From Betaproteobacteria bacterium GR16-43 (GTDB lineage: Bacteria > Pseudomonadota > Gammaproteobacteria > Burkholderiales > Usitatibacteraceae): DNA of 64,000 bases. Location: the NCBI GenBank assembly GCA_001953215.1, contig CP019169.1:3286001-3350000 (forward strand), read 5' to 3'. Below are positions 7,575-16,109 of this stretch, piece after piece. The number at the start of each line of letters is the position of its first letter. Position 1 is the stretch's first letter. The notes beneath the pieces are model-generated. The model searched no databases. It saw only the letters and a program-made list of their open reading frames with translations, and had not been told where the DNA came from. Made by a program: the position numbers and the translations under genes.

Positions 7575-10500
7575 TCAGAACTCGTAGCGGAACGTCACCT
7601 GCATGGCCCACTGCGATTCGCCGCGCGCCTGGCGCGTGGTGAAATCATCGGGGTCACGCACGGCGTAGATGTAGCGTCCGCTCGCCGGGTCGATACCGAC
7701 GAAGTTCACGAACGTCCGGATCTGTCCGCCCTGGCCCTGGAACGCCATCTCGTCGATGCGGCCCCACTTCTTGTTGAGCAGGTTGCCGATGTTCAGGATG
7801 TCCAGCGAGATCACCGACTTGTGCTTCGGCGAGAAGCCCGGGAGCTCCTGCGCGAAGCGGAAGTCGATGTTGTTCGTCCACGGCGAGAAGGCGCTGTTGC
7901 GCTCCACGACCTTGCCGGTGTTCTCCTGCAGCGAGTGGTTCGCGCCGACGATCGCCCAGAAGCGCTGCTCCGTCGCCGTGTTCGTGGCGGTGTCGCCCAG
8001 GAAGATCACGTCACCCGAGCCGAATGCGCGCGGGATGTACAGCAGGTCGTTGCCGAAGATGCCGTCGCCGTTCGCGTCGTTCGAGAAGGTCCAGCTATAC
8101 GGCTTGCCGGTACGCCCTTCGTAGAAGAAGCCGACGCGCGTCTTGTAGCCCTTGTAGAACGCCTTCTCCCAGGCCAGCGACGCGTTGAACCGGTTCTTCA
8201 CGAGGTAAGCCGAATTGCTCGCCTCGTTGGCGTTCGGATCCAGGCTCGCGCGCGCCTGCCAGTTGGAGTTGGACACCGACGACGTGAGGCCGTTGACTTC
8301 CGTCTGGTCGGTGTACGTGTAGGCCAGCGACCAGCTCGTGTCCATCCACGCCTTGCCGGTGAGGGCCAGCGTCACGAGTTGTCCCTTGCCGTCGTCCGTC
8401 TTCGTCGCCTGCAGCACGTTGTTGAAGGCCGGATTCGAAAGCGCCCGCGTGCGGTTGTCCACGCTGCAGACGGCGCCCGTCGTGAGGCGGGTGCCGGTCG
8501 AGCTCCAGCAAGCCGGGTTGTAGGCGGAAGCCGTGTAGAAGAGCGGCCGTCCGTCCGTGCCCGTGCGCGTCGGTGCGCCGAGGTTCAAGTGCTGGTAATA
8601 GATGCCCACGTCGGTTCGCGTCATCAGGTACTCGAGGCTCGCGACCATGTCCAGCCAGGGCAGCTTGTGCTCGATGCCCAGGTTCAGCTTCCACACCGCC
8701 GGCTGCGCCATGTCGTCGCTGAGGAAGTCGACGTTGGCCGCGGGAGCGGAGCCCGGGAAGCTGGTGATCTGGTTCGCGGGATCGGGCCTGAAGATGCCGC
8801 CGGCCGACGGGCAAGCCGCGAAGCCGGAGGTGCCGCAACCCACGACGCGCGTGGCCACGCCGGTGTTCGAGTAGATGTTCGAGAGCCACACCGTCGCCGC
8901 CGCGCCCTGGAACAGGCCGAAGCCGCCGCGGACCTGCGTCGGACGCTCGAGATCCATCATGTAGTTGAAGCCCACGCGCGGCTGGAACAGCGTCTCGCCG
9001 TCGATGGTGTGCGTGTTGTCCTTCCCGAAGCCGCCGGAGTTGCGCGTCGTGACCACGCCCGTGGCGCTGGCGCTACCGGCCACGGTCGGCGCGGCCGCCG
9101 CGTCGTTCTTGAGCGGGCTCTGCGGCATGCGCGGGACGTCGATGCGCACGCCGTACTGCACGTTGAGCCTGGGGTTCACGGCCCACGTGTCCTGGAGGGC
9201 GAAGCCCTCGTTCTTCACGTGGAACTGCGCGACGCCGTCGGTGAGCGACCCGCCGGCGTTGACAGGCACCTGCACGAGGTAGCTCGACGGGCGGCCGATG
9301 CGGTAGTTCTCGAGGATCGCCGCATCCACCTGCGCCGACGTCGCCGTGGCGCAGTTGATGGTGCCGAAGGAGTACGTGTACGTCGCGCTGCTGTTCACGC
9401 AGCTGAACGTGTAGTTGCCCTTCGTATCCTGGAGGAAGGCGTTGTAGATCTTGTTGTCGCTGTACTCGATCAGGCCCTTGATCTCGTGGCTGCCGAGCGT
9501 GTAGGTGGCGCCCGCGTAGAGGTCGTTGGTCTTGGTGTCGAGGATGTTGAACATCCGGCTGCGTTCCGTGCCCGTGAAGAGGCTGCGGGTGCCGGTGTTG
9601 ACGCCCGCCGGCGCGCCCGTGGGCACCGCCCCGGAGAAGCTGAACACCTGCTGCGGCAGGCTCGCGAAGTTCTCCGGCTCGCTGTGGTAATCGCGGTTGG
9701 AGACCTTCAGTTCGGTCGAGAAGTTCGGCGTCCAGTCGGAGAACAGCTGGGCGACCGTCGTGTCGATCTTCTTCTCCTGGTTCCACAGGTTCGAACTCGC
9801 CGCGAGCTGCGTGGCCGAGAAGTTCTGGAAGATCGGTTCCGTCTGCTCGGTGCGCGTGAAGCGCAGGTTGGCGCGGTGGTTGGCGTTGATGGTCCAGTCG
9901 AGCTTCGCCAGGTAGTCCTTCACCTTGAGGTCGGATCCCGACCCGGTGACCGACCCGAGGTCGATGCCGTACGCGGTGTTGGCCAGCGCCGTGATGGCGG
10001 AGATGGTCGTCGGCGAGATCGCCACGATGCCGCCGTTGGAGCTGCCGACCGGCCCGAAGTCGGGCGCGTTGCGCGTGCTGTTCAGTTCCTCGTAGCCCAC
10101 GAAGAAGAACAGCTTGTCCTTGATGATCGGGCCGCCGAGGGTGAAGCCGTAGAGCTTTTCCTCGAACTTCGGCGGGTCGGAGTAGGTGTCCGCGGCGCGG
10201 TTGTAGCGCTGGCCCGCCATGCTGTCGTCGCGGTAGACGTACGTCGCCGTGCCGTGGAACTCGTTGGTGCCCGACTTGGTGACGGCGTTGATGTTGCCGC
10301 CGGTGTAGCCGGTCTGCGTGACGTCGTAGTTCGAGACGTTCACCTGCACCGACTGGATCGCGTCGATCGACACCGGCTGCTTCAGCGTGGGCATCGTGTT
10401 GGCCTCGAGGCCGAACGTGTCGCTGATGTTGACGCCGTCGATGGTGATCTTGTTGTAGCGCGAGTTCTGGCCGCCCACCGAGATTTCGCCGCGCTCCTTG

Positions 10501-11015
10501 TCGGTCTGCGACACGCGCGGGTCCGTGCGTGCGTAGTCCTGGAGGTTGCGCTGAACCGAGGGGAGGGCCGCGAGCTCGGTCTTCCCGATCTGCGTCGTGG
10601 CGCCCATGCTGCTGGAGCTGAACTTGTCGTCGAGAGCGGTGCCGGTGACGCTGATGACTTCGCGCGTGGCCGCGCCGATCTTCACGTCGATGGCGGTCGT
10701 GTCGGCGAGCGTGAGGTAGACGTTCTCGCGCGTCTCGGTGATGCCGTCCTTCGTGATGGTGACCGTGTACGGGCCGCCGACGCGCAGGCCGCGCTGCGAA
10801 TAGCGGCCGTCGGCGTCCGTGGTCAGGTTGCTGACAGATCCGGATTCGACGTGGCGCACCGTGACGGTGGCGCCCTGGATCGGCTTGCCGTCGACGGACG
10901 TGACCTTGCCGGCGACTGCGGACGTGGTGTTCTGCGCTTGCGCGGATACGGCGCCCAGGGCCAGGGCTACGCAGACTGCGAGCCTGGAAAGGCGAAGGTG
11001 TGTGCGAGTGTTCAT
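7575..11015 (-). CDS. TonB-dependent receptor with N-terminal carboxypeptidase-regulatory-like domain (Oar-like)
   Basis: A 1146-residue outer-membrane receptor. A signal peptide ends near residue 28 (GAVSAQAQ). Residues about 30-115 form a CarboxypepD_reg-like beta-sandwich (SAVAGKVTSVDGKPIQGATV...). A plug follows, with NSRYNKITIDGVNISD and GYTGGNINAVTKSGTNEFHG, then a long beta-barrel ending in an aromatic residue (VTFRYEF). This layout is that of Oar/SusC-like receptors that import large ligands such as oligosaccharides, peptides or other polymers. The start codon has a strong ribosome site (AAAGGGAG, 11020-11027). A clear terminator follows. Its own promoter must lie in 11016-11100 or beyond. 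Location next to the nucleoside cluster is suggestive, but the ligand is unknown. Confidence 0.95.
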   Translation of the reverse strand: MNTRTHLRLSRLAVCVALALGAVSAQAQNTTSAVAGKVTSVDGKPIQGATVTVRHVESGSVSNLTTDADGRYSQRGLRVGGPYTVTITKDGITETRENVYLTLADTTAIDVKIGAATREVISVTGTALDDKFSSSSMGATTQIGKTELAALPSVQRNLQDYARTDPRVSQTDKERGEISVGGQNSRYNKITIDGVNISDTFGLEANTMPTLKQPVSIDAIQSVQVNVSNYDVTQTGYTGGNINAVTKSGTNEFHGTATYVYRDDSMAGQRYNRAADTYSDPPKFEEKLYGFTLGGPIIKDKLFFFVGYEELNSTRNAPDFGPVGSSNGGIVAISPTTISAITALANTAYGIDLGSVTGSGSDLKVKDYLAKLDWTINANHRANLRFTRTEQTEPIFQNFSATQLAASSNLWNQEKKIDTTVAQLFSDWTPNFSTELKVSNRDYHSEPENFASLPQQVFSFSGAVPTGAPAGVNTGTRSLFTGTERSRMFNILDTKTNDLYAGATYTLGSHEIKGLIEYSDNKIYNAFLQDTKGNYTFSCVNSSATYTYSFGTINCATATSAQVDAAILENYRIGRPSSYLVQVPVNAGGSLTDGVAQFHVKNEGFALQDTWAVNPRLNVQYGVRIDVPRMPQSPLKNDAAAAPTVAGSASATGVVTTRNSGGFGKDNTHTIDGETLFQPRVGFNYMMDLERPTQVRGGFGLFQGAAATVWLSNIYSNTGVATRVVGCGTSGFAACPSAGGIFRPDPANQITSFPGSAPAANVDFLSDDMAQPAVWKLNLGIEHKLPWLDMVASLEYLMTRTDVGIYYQHLNLGAPTRTGTDGRPLFYTASAYNPACWSSTGTRLTTGAVCSVDNRTRALSNPAFNNVLQATKTDDGKGQLVTLALTGKAWMDTSWSLAYTYTDQTEVNGLTSSVSNSNWQARASLDPNANEASNSAYLVKNRFNASLAWEKAFYKGYKTRVGFFYEGRTGKPYSWTFSNDANGDGIFGNDLLYIPRAFGSGDVIFLGDTATNTATEQRFWAIVGANHSLQENTGKVVERNSAFSPWTNNIDFRFAQELPGFSPKHKSVISLDILNIGNLLNKKWGRIDEMAFQGQGGQIRTFVNFVGIDPASGRYIYAVRDPDDFTTRQARGESQWAMQVTFRYEF

Positions 11016-11100
11016 GGTTCTCCCTTTGGGTCTTAGGTTCTTTCAACGCGAACGGAATGCTCCGCCCTAAGGCGTCGTTGCCCCGATGTGGGGCGGTGAT

Positions 11101-11166
11101 CTAGGGCGGGCCTGTCGCGTCCGAGATCGAGGGCATACGAATACACTTTTTTGACCGCATTTTCAT
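11101..11166 (-). CDS. Candidate 21-residue micropeptide
   Basis: A short frame between upp and the TonB receptor: ATG at 11166, TAG at 11101. It is preceded by a textbook AGGAGG (11173-11178 on the complementary strand) with 6-base spacing, better than almost any other gene in the window. The peptide begins MKMRSKKCIRM and ends DATGPP: a basic head, one Cys, then a Ser/Pro/Gly-containing tail. It starts 39 bases after the upp stop codon, so it would be the last cistron of the nucleoside cluster or the first of a transcript reading into the receptor gene. It could be a leader peptide, a modified-peptide precursor or a small regulator; no family was recognised. Confidence 0.5.
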   Translation of the reverse strand: MKMRSKKCIRMPSISDATGPP

Positions 11167-11204
11167 GACATGCCTCCTGTCTTTAGCGATTCGCGTGCCA
11201 AGTC

Positions 11205-11846
11205 CTAGCGCGTGCCGTAGATGCGGTCGCCTGCATCGCCCAGGCCCGGCGTGATGTAGCCGTGGTCGTTCAACCGGTCGTCGAGTGCCGCCACCGTGAC
11301 GGGCACGTCGGGGTGGCGCTCCAGCATCGCGCGCACGCCCTCGGGGGCCGCAAGCAGGCAGACCAGCTTGATCGTGGTCACCCCGTGATCCTTGAGGCGG
11401 TTGATCGCCGCCACCGCCGAGTTGCCGGTGGCCAGCATCGGATCGCACACGATGACCATGCGCGCGGCGATGTCCGACGGAACCTTGAAGTAGTACTCGA
11501 CGGGCTCCAGCGTCGACGGGTCGCGGTAGAGCCCGATGTGGCCCACCTTCGCGGCGGGCAGGAGTTCGAGCATGCCGTCGAGCATCCCGTTGCCCGCGCG
11601 CAGGATCGAGACGATGCATTGCTGCTTGCCCGCGATCATTGGCGAGTCGAACGTGGCGAGCGGGGTGCGCACCTTCACGAGTTCCGTGGGCAGGTCGCGC
11701 GTCACTTCGTAGGCGAGCATCTGGCCCACTTCGCGCACGAACCGGCGGAAGCGCTCGGTGTTGGTGGTCTCGTCGCGCATCTGCGTGAGCTTGTGCTGGA
11801 TCAACGGGTGCCCGATGACCTGGAGGTTGGGGAAGTCGTGCTTCAT
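11205..11846 (-). CDS. upp: Uracil phosphoribosyltransferase
   Basis: A 213-residue cytosolic enzyme that joins uracil to PRPP to give UMP. Near-consensus along its length: [12 protein letters not shown], the PRPP loop [18 protein letters not shown] (about 130-147) and the C-terminal uracil-binding block [19 protein letters not shown]. It starts 13 bases after the DUF1688/URC4 gene and is the last recognised enzyme gene of the fifteen-gene cluster. In yeast-type URC catabolism, uracil must first become UMP, so here Upp likely feeds degradation as well as salvage. Confidence 0.97.
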   Translation of the reverse strand: MKHDFPNLQVIGHPLIQHKLTQMRDETTNTERFRRFVREVGQMLAYEVTRDLPTELVKVRTPLATFDSPMIAGKQQCIVSILRAGNGMLDGMLELLPAAKVGHIGLYRDPSTLEPVEYYFKVPSDIAARMVIVCDPMLATGNSAVAAINRLKDHGVTTIKLVCLLAAPEGVRAMLERHPDVPVTVAALDDRLNDHGYITPGLGDAGDRIYGTR

Positions 11847-11859
11847 CGCGTGCTCCCGT

Positions 11860-13080
11860 TCAAAATACGGTCCCGTCGCTGGCCACGTTCACGGGCGGTG
11901 TTCCACCCGCGCGCCGTTCGGCGGCGATCTTGCGGCCCGCGGCCCAGGTGCCGCCTTCCAGCATGCGTGCGAGCGGAAACGCCGCGGCCTCGAGGCCCAG
12001 CGCATCGCGGACCAGCGGGGCCAGGCGGTCCAATCCCACCACGGTCAGAGCGCGCCATTCGACCACCGCGGGTTCACCCACTTGCAACGGCCGTTCGTGG
12101 AACGCGGGATCCTTCGCCTGCACGAGCCCGAGGTCGAGCAGCAGGCCGCCGTTGCGGTATTCGGGCAGGCCCGTGAGCGCGTCTAGGCCCGTGACTTCCA
12201 GCCCGCCTTCGGCCAGCGGCTCCAGCAGCGAGTAGGCGAGCCATTGCGTGAGCTTGTGGAACGGGACGAACCCGCCCGCCGCCGCGGGATGCGGCCAGCA
12301 ATCGCCGAGCGCAACCCCATCGAGCACGGTGCGGGCCGGCCACATCGGCCCAAGGGCCTGCAGCAGCGTGGCGAGGATGTCCTCGGCGGCGATGCGTCCA
12401 CCCGAGGCGCGTTCCTTCCAGTAGTCGAGGAGGTGGCCGAGTCGTGCGGGCTTGCCGAAATAGCCGGGCTGCACGCTCATGAGTTGCCCCAGGCGGGAGA
12501 GCAGCGCGGCGCGACCCTGCAGCCCGACGAGTGGGTTCTGCGGCGTGACCTGGAATGCGCGGGCGATGTCCTCGGCGCGCAGGGCTTCGAGGGCTGGCGC
12601 ATCGCTGCGCAACGGCGCTCGCGCGTCGGACGAGAGCTTGCCGCTCGCGAAGAGATCGAGGCTCGCCACCGCGAGGCCCTCGGAGCGCGAGAGCGTGCGA
12701 TCGCCCTCGCGGAATTTCCAGGCGGCGCCGGCGCCCGCGTCGAGTAGCACGCTCGGGATCACGAGGTCGATCGCGGCGCGCGCGCGCTCTTCGGCGTGGC
12801 CCGGACCCGCGAGATCGTGGCGTGCGACCAGGGCGCCCCAACGGTCCACGCCCGCGGCTTCGAAATGCCGCCAGCGGCTGTGCACGGGGACGCGCAGGTC
12901 AGGATAGCGCTCGCGGATCACGTCGACGACATACGCCGCCACCGCGGGCAGGCGATCCTCGTGCCATGCGAAGTGCGGCGAGCGGCCCGCCATCACCTCG
13001 CGCGCCACCTCACCGCAATGCGCGCGCACGGCGCCGGCCGTGAGCAGGCGGGCGGCGGCGGAGGGTTGGGTGGCGTTCAT
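11860..13080 (-). CDS. URC4/Urg3-like protein (DUF1688) of uracil catabolism
   Basis: A 406-residue soluble protein of the DUF1688 family, whose fungal member Urc4 is required for growth on uracil as nitrogen source; its reaction is not established. Recognisable blocks are [62 protein letters not shown] and the C-terminal [15 protein letters not shown]. The ATG at 13080 was chosen because it lies 4 bases after the URC1 stop; the frame stays open further upstream but only by running through the URC1 gene. Position between URC1 and upp matches the bacterial URC gene group. Confidence 0.9.
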   Translation of the reverse strand: MNATQPSAAARLLTAGAVRAHCGEVAREVMAGRSPHFAWHEDRLPAVAAYVVDVIRERYPDLRVPVHSRWRHFEAAGVDRWGALVARHDLAGPGHAEERARAAIDLVIPSVLLDAGAGAAWKFREGDRTLSRSEGLAVASLDLFASGKLSSDARAPLRSDAPALEALRAEDIARAFQVTPQNPLVGLQGRAALLSRLGQLMSVQPGYFGKPARLGHLLDYWKERASGGRIAAEDILATLLQALGPMWPARTVLDGVALGDCWPHPAAAGGFVPFHKLTQWLAYSLLEPLAEGGLEVTGLDALTGLPEYRNGGLLLDLGLVQAKDPAFHERPLQVGEPAVVEWRALTVVGLDRLAPLVRDALGLEAAAFPLARMLEGGTWAAGRKIAAERRAGGTPPVNVASDGTVF

Positions 13081-13084
13081 CGGT

Positions 13085-14338
13085 TCATTCGTCCAGGGCA
13101 CGGCCTTTGGGGACCACGAGCTCTTCGGCGGCGGGCATGTCGCTCGTGAAATAGCCCGCGGCCTTCTTGGCATCCATCTCGACGCGCGCATCGACCGGGA
13201 TCAGCGCATCGGGGATCGGCACGCGCTCGACCACCTCGATGCCCGCTTCGACCAGCGCGCCGTGCTTCATGTCGCTCATCGAGGCCCAGCGGTCGATGCG
13301 CGTGATGCCGAGCCAGTGGAAGACGTCGGGCATCAACTGCTGGAAGCGCATGTCCTGCACGCCCGCGACGCACTCGGTGCGCGCGAAATAGGTCTCGGCG
13401 CGGTCGCCGCCCGGCTGGCGCTTGCGCGCGTTGTACACGAGGAACTTGGTGACCTCGCCCAGCGCGCGGCCTTCCTTGCGGTTGTAGACCACGAGGCCCA
13501 CGCCGCCTTCCTGCGCGGTCTCGATGCACACCTCGATGCCGTGCGCGAGATAGGGGCGGCAGGTGCAGATGTCGGAGCCGAACACGTCCGAGCCGTTGCA
13601 CTCGTCGTGCAGGCGGCAGCCGACCCTGGTGCCGGGCTGGCCGAGCTTGGCGACGTCGCCGAAGAAATAGAGCGTCATGCCGCCGATGGGCGGGAGGAAG
13701 ACCTTCAGGTCGGGCCGCGTGACGAGCTCGGGGAACATGCCCGCGGTCTGTTCGAACAGCGCGCGCCGGAGGCTCGACTCCTTCACTTCGAAGCGATTCG
13801 CGATGCCGGGCAGGTACCACACGGGATCGATGGCCGCCTTGGTCACGCGCACGTCGCCGTTGGCCGAAAGGATGTGGCCGTCCGGTTCGAGCCGGCCCGC
13901 GGCGATCGCGGCCTTCAGCTCGGGCATGTTGATGTGCGCCTTCGTGACGGCGATCGTCGGCCGCGCGTCGATGCCGGCGGCGATGTGCTCGGCGAACGCG
14001 GTCGAAACGAGATGGCCCCACGGGTCCAGCGACACGATCTTGTCCGGGTCACCCCATTGCGGGTGCGGCCCGATCGGTTCGGCCGGCGCGGTGTTGGTGA
14101 GGTCCGGGCGATGGTCGCGCTGCAGTGCGCCCGATGCGACGGCGAGCGCGCGATAGACGGCGTACGCGCCCGCATGCGAGCCGATGGCATTGCGCTGGGC
14201 CACGTCGGTGAGGCTCGCGATCACCGGTCCGCGCTCGGCGGCCGTGGGCTTGCCCCAGTGGATGTCGTGCAGGCGCGCCGGTCCCTGCGCTCCCGGATGG
14301 GAGGACAGGACGATGTGGTCGGAAGCGCGGCGGGTCAT
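13085..14338 (-). CDS. GTP cyclohydrolase II-like protein, URC1 type (uracil catabolism)
   Basis: A 417-residue protein with a RibA-like C-terminal half and a long N-terminal extension characteristic of Urc1 rather than riboflavin-pathway RibA. The zinc cysteines are kept: LHDECNGSDVFGSDICTC (about residues 240-257), equivalent to the three Cys of RibA, and a catalytic-region Arg/Tyr segment follows (VVYNRKEGRALG). In the yeast URC pathway this protein acts on a uracil-derived nucleotide, with ribosylurea as a reported intermediate; no riboflavin genes are nearby. It is 7 bases after the 5'-nucleotidase gene and 4 before URC4, so it belongs to the same transcript. Confidence 0.9.
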   Translation of the reverse strand: MTRRASDHIVLSSHPGAQGPARLHDIHWGKPTAAERGPVIASLTDVAQRNAIGSHAGAYAVYRALAVASGALQRDHRPDLTNTAPAEPIGPHPQWGDPDKIVSLDPWGHLVSTAFAEHIAAGIDARPTIAVTKAHINMPELKAAIAAGRLEPDGHILSANGDVRVTKAAIDPVWYLPGIANRFEVKESSLRRALFEQTAGMFPELVTRPDLKVFLPPIGGMTLYFFGDVAKLGQPGTRVGCRLHDECNGSDVFGSDICTCRPYLAHGIEVCIETAQEGGVGLVVYNRKEGRALGEVTKFLVYNARKRQPGGDRAETYFARTECVAGVQDMRFQQLMPDVFHWLGITRIDRWASMSDMKHGALVEAGIEVVERVPIPDALIPVDARVEMDAKKAAGYFTSDMPAAEELVVPKGRALDE

Positions 14339-14345
14339 GGTCGTC

Positions 14346-16109
14346 TTACTTCACCCGGTTGATGCGCGCGGCGCCGTCGGGATTGCGGTCACCGGCGCCC
14401 AGCCAGGCGAGCAGTGCATCGATGTCCTGCCCGCCGCCCACCGGCTCGGTGCCGTCTCTCGTGGCCGTGAAGCCGTCGCCACCTTCGGCGAGGAAGCTGT
14501 TCACGGTAATGCGGTACTTGCGCTGCGGCTGCACGGGCTCGCCTCCGATGCGCAGGTCGGTCACGCGCGAGCCGGGCGCGGCGGAATCGGTCCAGGTGTA
14601 GGTGAAGGTTTCGGAGGGCTGGAGGAAGCGCGGCTCGCCGCTGGTGCCTTTCCACTGCGACTCCAGCATGTCCTTCAGTTGCGTCCCGGTGTAGCTCACG
14701 ACCACGAGGCTGTTGCCGAACGGCTGCATCGTGAAGGCCTGGCCGAAGGTCACCGTGCACGGCGGCGCGGCGCACTCGAAGTTGGCGCGGATGCCGCCCG
14801 GGTTCATCAGCGCGGCTTGCGCTCCGAGGCTCTTCGTGGCGGCGTACTGCGAGTCGGCGACCAGGCGGCCGGCGGAGGAGTCGTTGCCGCTGCGGGTGAT
14901 CGCCCCGCCGATGCGGCCGATGGGACGGTCGGCCTTGGGCGCCACCAGCGCCGCGAACTTCGCGACCTTCGCGGCGATCGAGGCGTCGGGCTTCGCGTCG
15001 CGCAGCACGGCGTCGAACGGCGCGGGTGCCGCGCCCGCGAGCTTCGCGCGCTGCGCGGGATCCGTGCGCTCGTTCACCACCGGCAGGTTGTAGCTGCGCA
15101 CCGGAGGCAGCATGGCGCCGGTGCTGCGATCGAGCTCCACGTCGACCACGGAGATGCCCCGCGCGTAGGAGGTCCCCGAGATGAGCAGGCGCCCGCCGAT
15201 CTCGCAGCGATAGCCCTGGTGCGTATGCGCGGAGTGGACCACCTTGATTTCCGGCGCGAGGCGTTTCGCGATGTCGAGCAGCGGGCCGTGCGCTTCGGGG
15301 CAGGTCGTGTCGTTCCAGTCGCCGCGCTTGGCGTTGGTGCCGAGCTCGATGCCTTCGTGGAACGTGGCGATCATGGATCGCACGCCTAGCGCGCGCAGTG
15401 CGTCGGCGGCGCGGTTCACGGCTTCGGCCTCGTCCTGGAACGTGAGGCCCGCGATGCCCGAAGGGACCACCATCTGCGGCGTGGTCTTGGTGACGGCGCC
15501 GATGATGCCGACGCGGATGCCGTCGAAGGTCTTGATCGTGTAGGGCGCGATGGGATGCTTGCCCTGCGCATCGACGACGTTCGAGGCGAGGTACGTGAAC
15601 TTCGCGCCGCCATAGCGGCCGTCCGAAGCGCAGCTCGCGGCGATGTCGGCGGGCTTCGTGGCCGCGCAGCCGCCCTTGATGAGGCGCTGCAGCTCGACCA
15701 GGCCCGCGTCGAATTCGTGGTTGCCCACCGTGCTCACGTCGAGGCCCATTTCATTGAGGATCTCGATCGTGGTCTCGTGGCGGAAGAGCGACGAGACCAG
15801 CGGCGAGGCGCCGACGAGATCGCCGCCACCGATGGTGAGGCTGAACGGCGAGCCGGCGCGCAACGACTTCATGATTCCGGACATCGCGGCCGCGCTGCCC
15901 ACGTTCACGCGCAGGTCCGGCGTCCCGGCCGCGGCGGTCGGATCCTTGAGGAACAGCACGTTGTTGCCGGCCTCGAGGTGGCCGTGGAAATCGTTGATGC
16001 CGATGATCCGCACCGGCACCGGGTCGAGCTGTGCCGCGAGGAGCGGGGCGCCCGCGAACGACAGCGCCGTGATGGCCGCACGCGTGGCGATTCGGAAAAG
16101 ATTCTTCAT
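14346..16109 (-). CDS. Periplasmic 5'-nucleotidase / 2',3'-cyclic phosphodiesterase (UshA family)
   Basis: A 587-residue exported enzyme that removes phosphate from nucleotides. The start at 16109 (MKNLFRIATRAAIT) gives a proper signal peptide ending around LLAA; upstream codons overlap the phoD gene. The metallophosphatase blocks are in order: IIGINDFHGHLE, GGDLVGAS, VGNHEFDAG and VVHSAHTHQGYRC. The C-terminal nucleotidase domain has NPGGIRANFE and the aromatic substrate region near EGGDGFTATRDG. ATGA overlap with the phoD-like gene shows co-translation. In this cluster it would free nucleosides in the periplasm for the BMP-type ABC importer. Confidence 0.94.
   Translation of the reverse strand: MKNLFRIATRAAITALSFAGAPLLAAQLDPVPVRIIGINDFHGHLEAGNNVLFLKDPTAAAGTPDLRVNVGSAAAMSGIMKSLRAGSPFSLTIGGGDLVGASPLVSSLFRHETTIEILNEMGLDVSTVGNHEFDAGLVELQRLIKGGCAATKPADIAASCASDGRYGGAKFTYLASNVVDAQGKHPIAPYTIKTFDGIRVGIIGAVTKTTPQMVVPSGIAGLTFQDEAEAVNRAADALRALGVRSMIATFHEGIELGTNAKRGDWNDTTCPEAHGPLLDIAKRLAPEIKVVHSAHTHQGYRCEIGGRLLISGTSYARGISVVDVELDRSTGAMLPPVRSYNLPVVNERTDPAQRAKLAGAAPAPFDAVLRDAKPDASIAAKVAKFAALVAPKADRPIGRIGGAITRSGNDSSAGRLVADSQYAATKSLGAQAALMNPGGIRANFECAAPPCTVTFGQAFTMQPFGNSLVVVSYTGTQLKDMLESQWKGTSGEPRFLQPSETFTYTWTDSAAPGSRVTDLRIGGEPVQPQRKYRITVNSFLAEGGDGFTATRDGTEPVGGGQDIDALLAWLGAGDRNPDGAARINRVK

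Noticed and set aside
7821-11036. 1071-codon plus-strand frame opposite the TonB receptor
   Set aside because: Low-complexity Arg/Val/Ala sequence antisense to a clear receptor with signal peptide, plug and barrel.
13085-14338. Riboflavin-pathway GTP cyclohydrolase II (RibA)
   Set aside because: The long N-terminal extension and the adjacency to DUF1688 and upp fit Urc1; no rib genes are near.
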